Assembly: GCF_026619435.1 (NCBI RefSeq)
Contig: NZ_JAOVZQ010000001.1
Location: 4,471,501-4,535,500 of the forward strand
From: Hoeflea ulvae
GTDB lineage: Bacteria > Pseudomonadota > Alphaproteobacteria > Rhizobiales > Rhizobiaceae
DNA length: 64,000 nt
Direction of reading: 5' to 3'
Numbering within the stretch: the first letter of the stretch is position 1; the number at the start of each line of letters is the position of its first letter. Positions 62,807-64,000 of this stretch are shown here, piece by piece. The notes under the pieces are model-generated. The model made no database searches and was not told the DNA's origin. It saw only the letters and a program-made list of their open reading frames with translations. A program made the position numbers and the translations under genes.

Positions 62807-64000
62807 ATGGCAAATGATGTCTTCGACAGCCGCGTTGGCGCCCTGCTCTACAGCGAAGTCCCGGAGGTCTATCGCCTGTATGACGACCGGATCGCTCCCG
62901 GCGATGCCGGCGAGGCCGGACGCAAGGGCGATCTGGAGGCCTATCTCTACGGTCTCGGGCATCTGCTCGATCGCTTCGATTCCACCCTGGTTCAATTCTA
63001 TGCCGATGGGTTTGCGGTCCCCGTCGAGGAGTTTGACGGCCGTTCCATGCAGCCTTGGCTGCTGTCCTATTACAGCAACCTGTTCGGTGTGGAGCTCCGG
63101 TCGCCGACACATGAAGGCCGGCTCAATGAATTGCGGCTGAGCAACTGGCTGGTGCGCCGCCGCGGAACAACCATCGGCATAGCAGAGGGCGCCCGCGCTG
63201 TCTTAAACCAGGCAAGTGTCGCGGTGCATGGCATGGACCGCATCTTGCGCGCGCCGCATCTCAAATCCGGCCTGACCACGCATTTTGAAGTCAGCCGCAT
63301 CTGGCACCCGAAGGACGCGGTCATCATCGCCAAGCCATTGCCCGGCGGCGCCGAGGAAGTGAAGGGACTGTCGGCGCGCCGTCCCCGGAATCATGGCGGA
63401 CTGCCAAACGGCACCCCGCATTTCGGAAAATTCATGCGCGCCCGCGCATCCGGCCTGGAAGCCTCCGACGCCGAAAGATGGCCGGCCGCGCTTTCCACCG
63501 GAACCACGGAGACGCCGGGTTTCGTGGTCAGGGACCGCCGCGGCTATCCCTGTTTCCCCGAGGGCTATGATGACCGTTCGATGCGCACCCCCGATATCCG
63601 CCAGGAGCGACGCAACCGCCGCAAGCATGTCGGCCAGACCAACCCGCGCACCCTGACGCTGTTTGTCAGGCCGCCGACAGGGATTTTCACCGGCGCGGAA
63701 ACGGTCGTAACCAGTTCGAACCCGATTGAGAAAATACAGAAAATTCCACCTGGAACACCTCCGGGCCCGGCGACGGTCGCTGTGAGAGCGCAAAGACCGC
63801 TGGTCGCCGACAAGGAGATCCTGCACCGGCGCAACCTCATCAAGATCAGCAAGAAAACCGCCAATGACGACAACGGGGGATTTCGCCAGAACGCCAACGA
63901 GCTTCTCATTCGCGATCTGAAGCTGGACGGCGAGATCCTCATCACCCAGACGGACGGATCGGGCGACAAGACGATCATTTTCGAAAACTGCGCCATCCGA
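62807..64000 (+). CDS. gpI-like tail/baseplate protein, cut by window end
   Basis: 398 codons are open to the last base. The opening (LLYSEVPEVYRLYDDRIA, GLGHLLDRFDSTLVQFYADG, PWLLSYYSNLFGVELRSP, RLSNWLVRRRGTTIGIAEGARAVL) fits the phage tail protein I family, which links wedge to fibres. After about residue 140 the sequence becomes a long, charged, less typical region, so the gene may be a fusion or a much larger protein. RBS GGAG lies before ATG 62807. No stop is seen. Confidence 0.75.
   Translation, partial: MANDVFDSRVGALLYSEVPEVYRLYDDRIAPGDAGEAGRKGDLEAYLYGLGHLLDRFDSTLVQFYADGFAVPVEEFDGRSMQPWLLSYYSNLFGVELRSPTHEGRLNELRLSNWLVRRRGTTIGIAEGARAVLNQASVAVHGMDRILRAPHLKSGLTTHFEVSRIWHPKDAVIIAKPLPGGAEEVKGLSARRPRNHGGLPNGTPHFGKFMRARASGLEASDAERWPAALSTGTTETPGFVVRDRRGYPCFPEGYDDRSMRTPDIRQERRNRRKHVGQTNPRTLTLFVRPPTGIFTGAETVVTSSNPIEKIQKIPPGTPPGPATVAVRAQRPLVADKEILHRRNLIKISKKTANDDNGGFRQNANELLIRDLKLDGEILITQTDGSGDKTIIFENCAIR

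Larger units (their letters stand above)
48818..64000 (+). other. Contractile injection system gene cluster (phage-tail-like; runs past the window end)
   Basis: Fifteen consecutive + strand genes, mostly overlapping by 1-4 bases (ATGA, GTGA, TGATG), encode sheath, tube, ATPase, cap and baseplate parts. The set with an AAA+ ATPase of the Afp15 type and a DUF4255 cap of the Pvc16 type places it with eCIS/tCIS rather than with phage, R-type pyocin or T6SS. No capsid, portal, terminase or lysis gene is present. The cluster is GC-rich like the chromosome, so it is old or came from a similar genome. Confidence 0.88.

Noticed and set aside
48818..64000. Prophage or R-type pyocin
   Set aside because: No capsid, portal, terminase, integrase or lysis genes in the window, and an Afp15-like AAA+ ATPase and a DUF4255 cap are present. 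Sequence beyond the window could still change this.
48818..64000. Type VI secretion system
   Set aside because: No TssB/TssC pair, ClpV, or TssJLM membrane complex; the single long sheath protein and Pvc16/Afp15-like genes belong to the eCIS type.
1..64000. CRISPR array or insertion sequence
   Set aside because: No regular direct repeats with spacers and no transposase gene were seen.

Overview
The window is a GC-rich alphaproteobacterial chromosome segment, most likely from a marine or soil Rhizobiales (Hyphomicrobiales) near Hoeflea, Rhizobium or Sinorhizobium. The signs are an Omp10-like lipoprotein, homospermidine synthase, a zinc-free L36, GapR (DUF2312), paired DUF465 proteins, CpdR, and an MmgR-like sRNA beside hisN. 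From memory, the order gltD-ybjQ-gltB-threonine aldolase and hsp20-lysophospholipase-hisN-sRNA-formylglutamase-cpdR matches the Sinorhizobium chromosome. I could not check this, and the genus is inference.

Layout. 1-12 kb: Sel1 protein (cut by the window edge), thiamine-phosphate synthase, TauE/SafE exporter, acyl-CoA synthetase, small ArsR regulator, two DUF465 proteins, purEK, rpmJ, TPR protein, alpha/beta hydrolase, pyruvate kinase with a coupled DUF1036 gene, an N-formylglutamate amidohydrolase and gapR. 12-32 kb: DUF882 envelope protein, sigma-54 response regulator, PepF-like peptidase, homospermidine synthase, Omp10 lipoprotein, PaaK-like ligase, 5'-nucleotidase with LysM, ferrochelatase, SPFH/NfeD pair, KpsF/GutQ isomerase, outer-membrane barrel, galU, lytic transglycosylase and a degenerate SGNH protein. 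32-41 kb: glutamate synthase (gltB-ybjQ-gltD) and a threonine aldolase.

40.9-43.6 kb holds a complete four-gene bufferin (gig-type) operon: a DUF2282 precursor with four cysteines, a DUF692 maturase, a DUF2063 partner and a DoxX membrane protein. This is a recently recognised copper-handling RiPP system. 43.6-48.2 kb is core again: hsp20 with a sigma-32-like promoter and a ROSE-like leader, lysophospholipase, hisN, an MmgR/suhB-type sRNA, a second formylglutamate amidohydrolase, cpdR and tRNA-Val(GAC).

From 48.8 kb to the window end, just after the tRNA, is the accessory highlight: one tightly coupled + strand operon for a contractile injection system (phage-tail-like particle). In order it encodes sheath, tube, a zinc-ribbon chaperone-like protein, a disordered protein, Pvc16-like cap, AAA+ ATPase, a small protein, a tube-initiator-like protein, a LysM/gp53-like protein, gpD-like hub, gpV-like spike, gp25, two J-like baseplate proteins and a gpI-like protein cut by the window edge. 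There is one sheath gene and one main tube gene, and domains fused in Afp/PVC particles are split here. No capsid, terminase, integrase or T6SS membrane-complex gene is present. Tape measure, fibres, PAAR tip and effectors are not in the window and may lie downstream.
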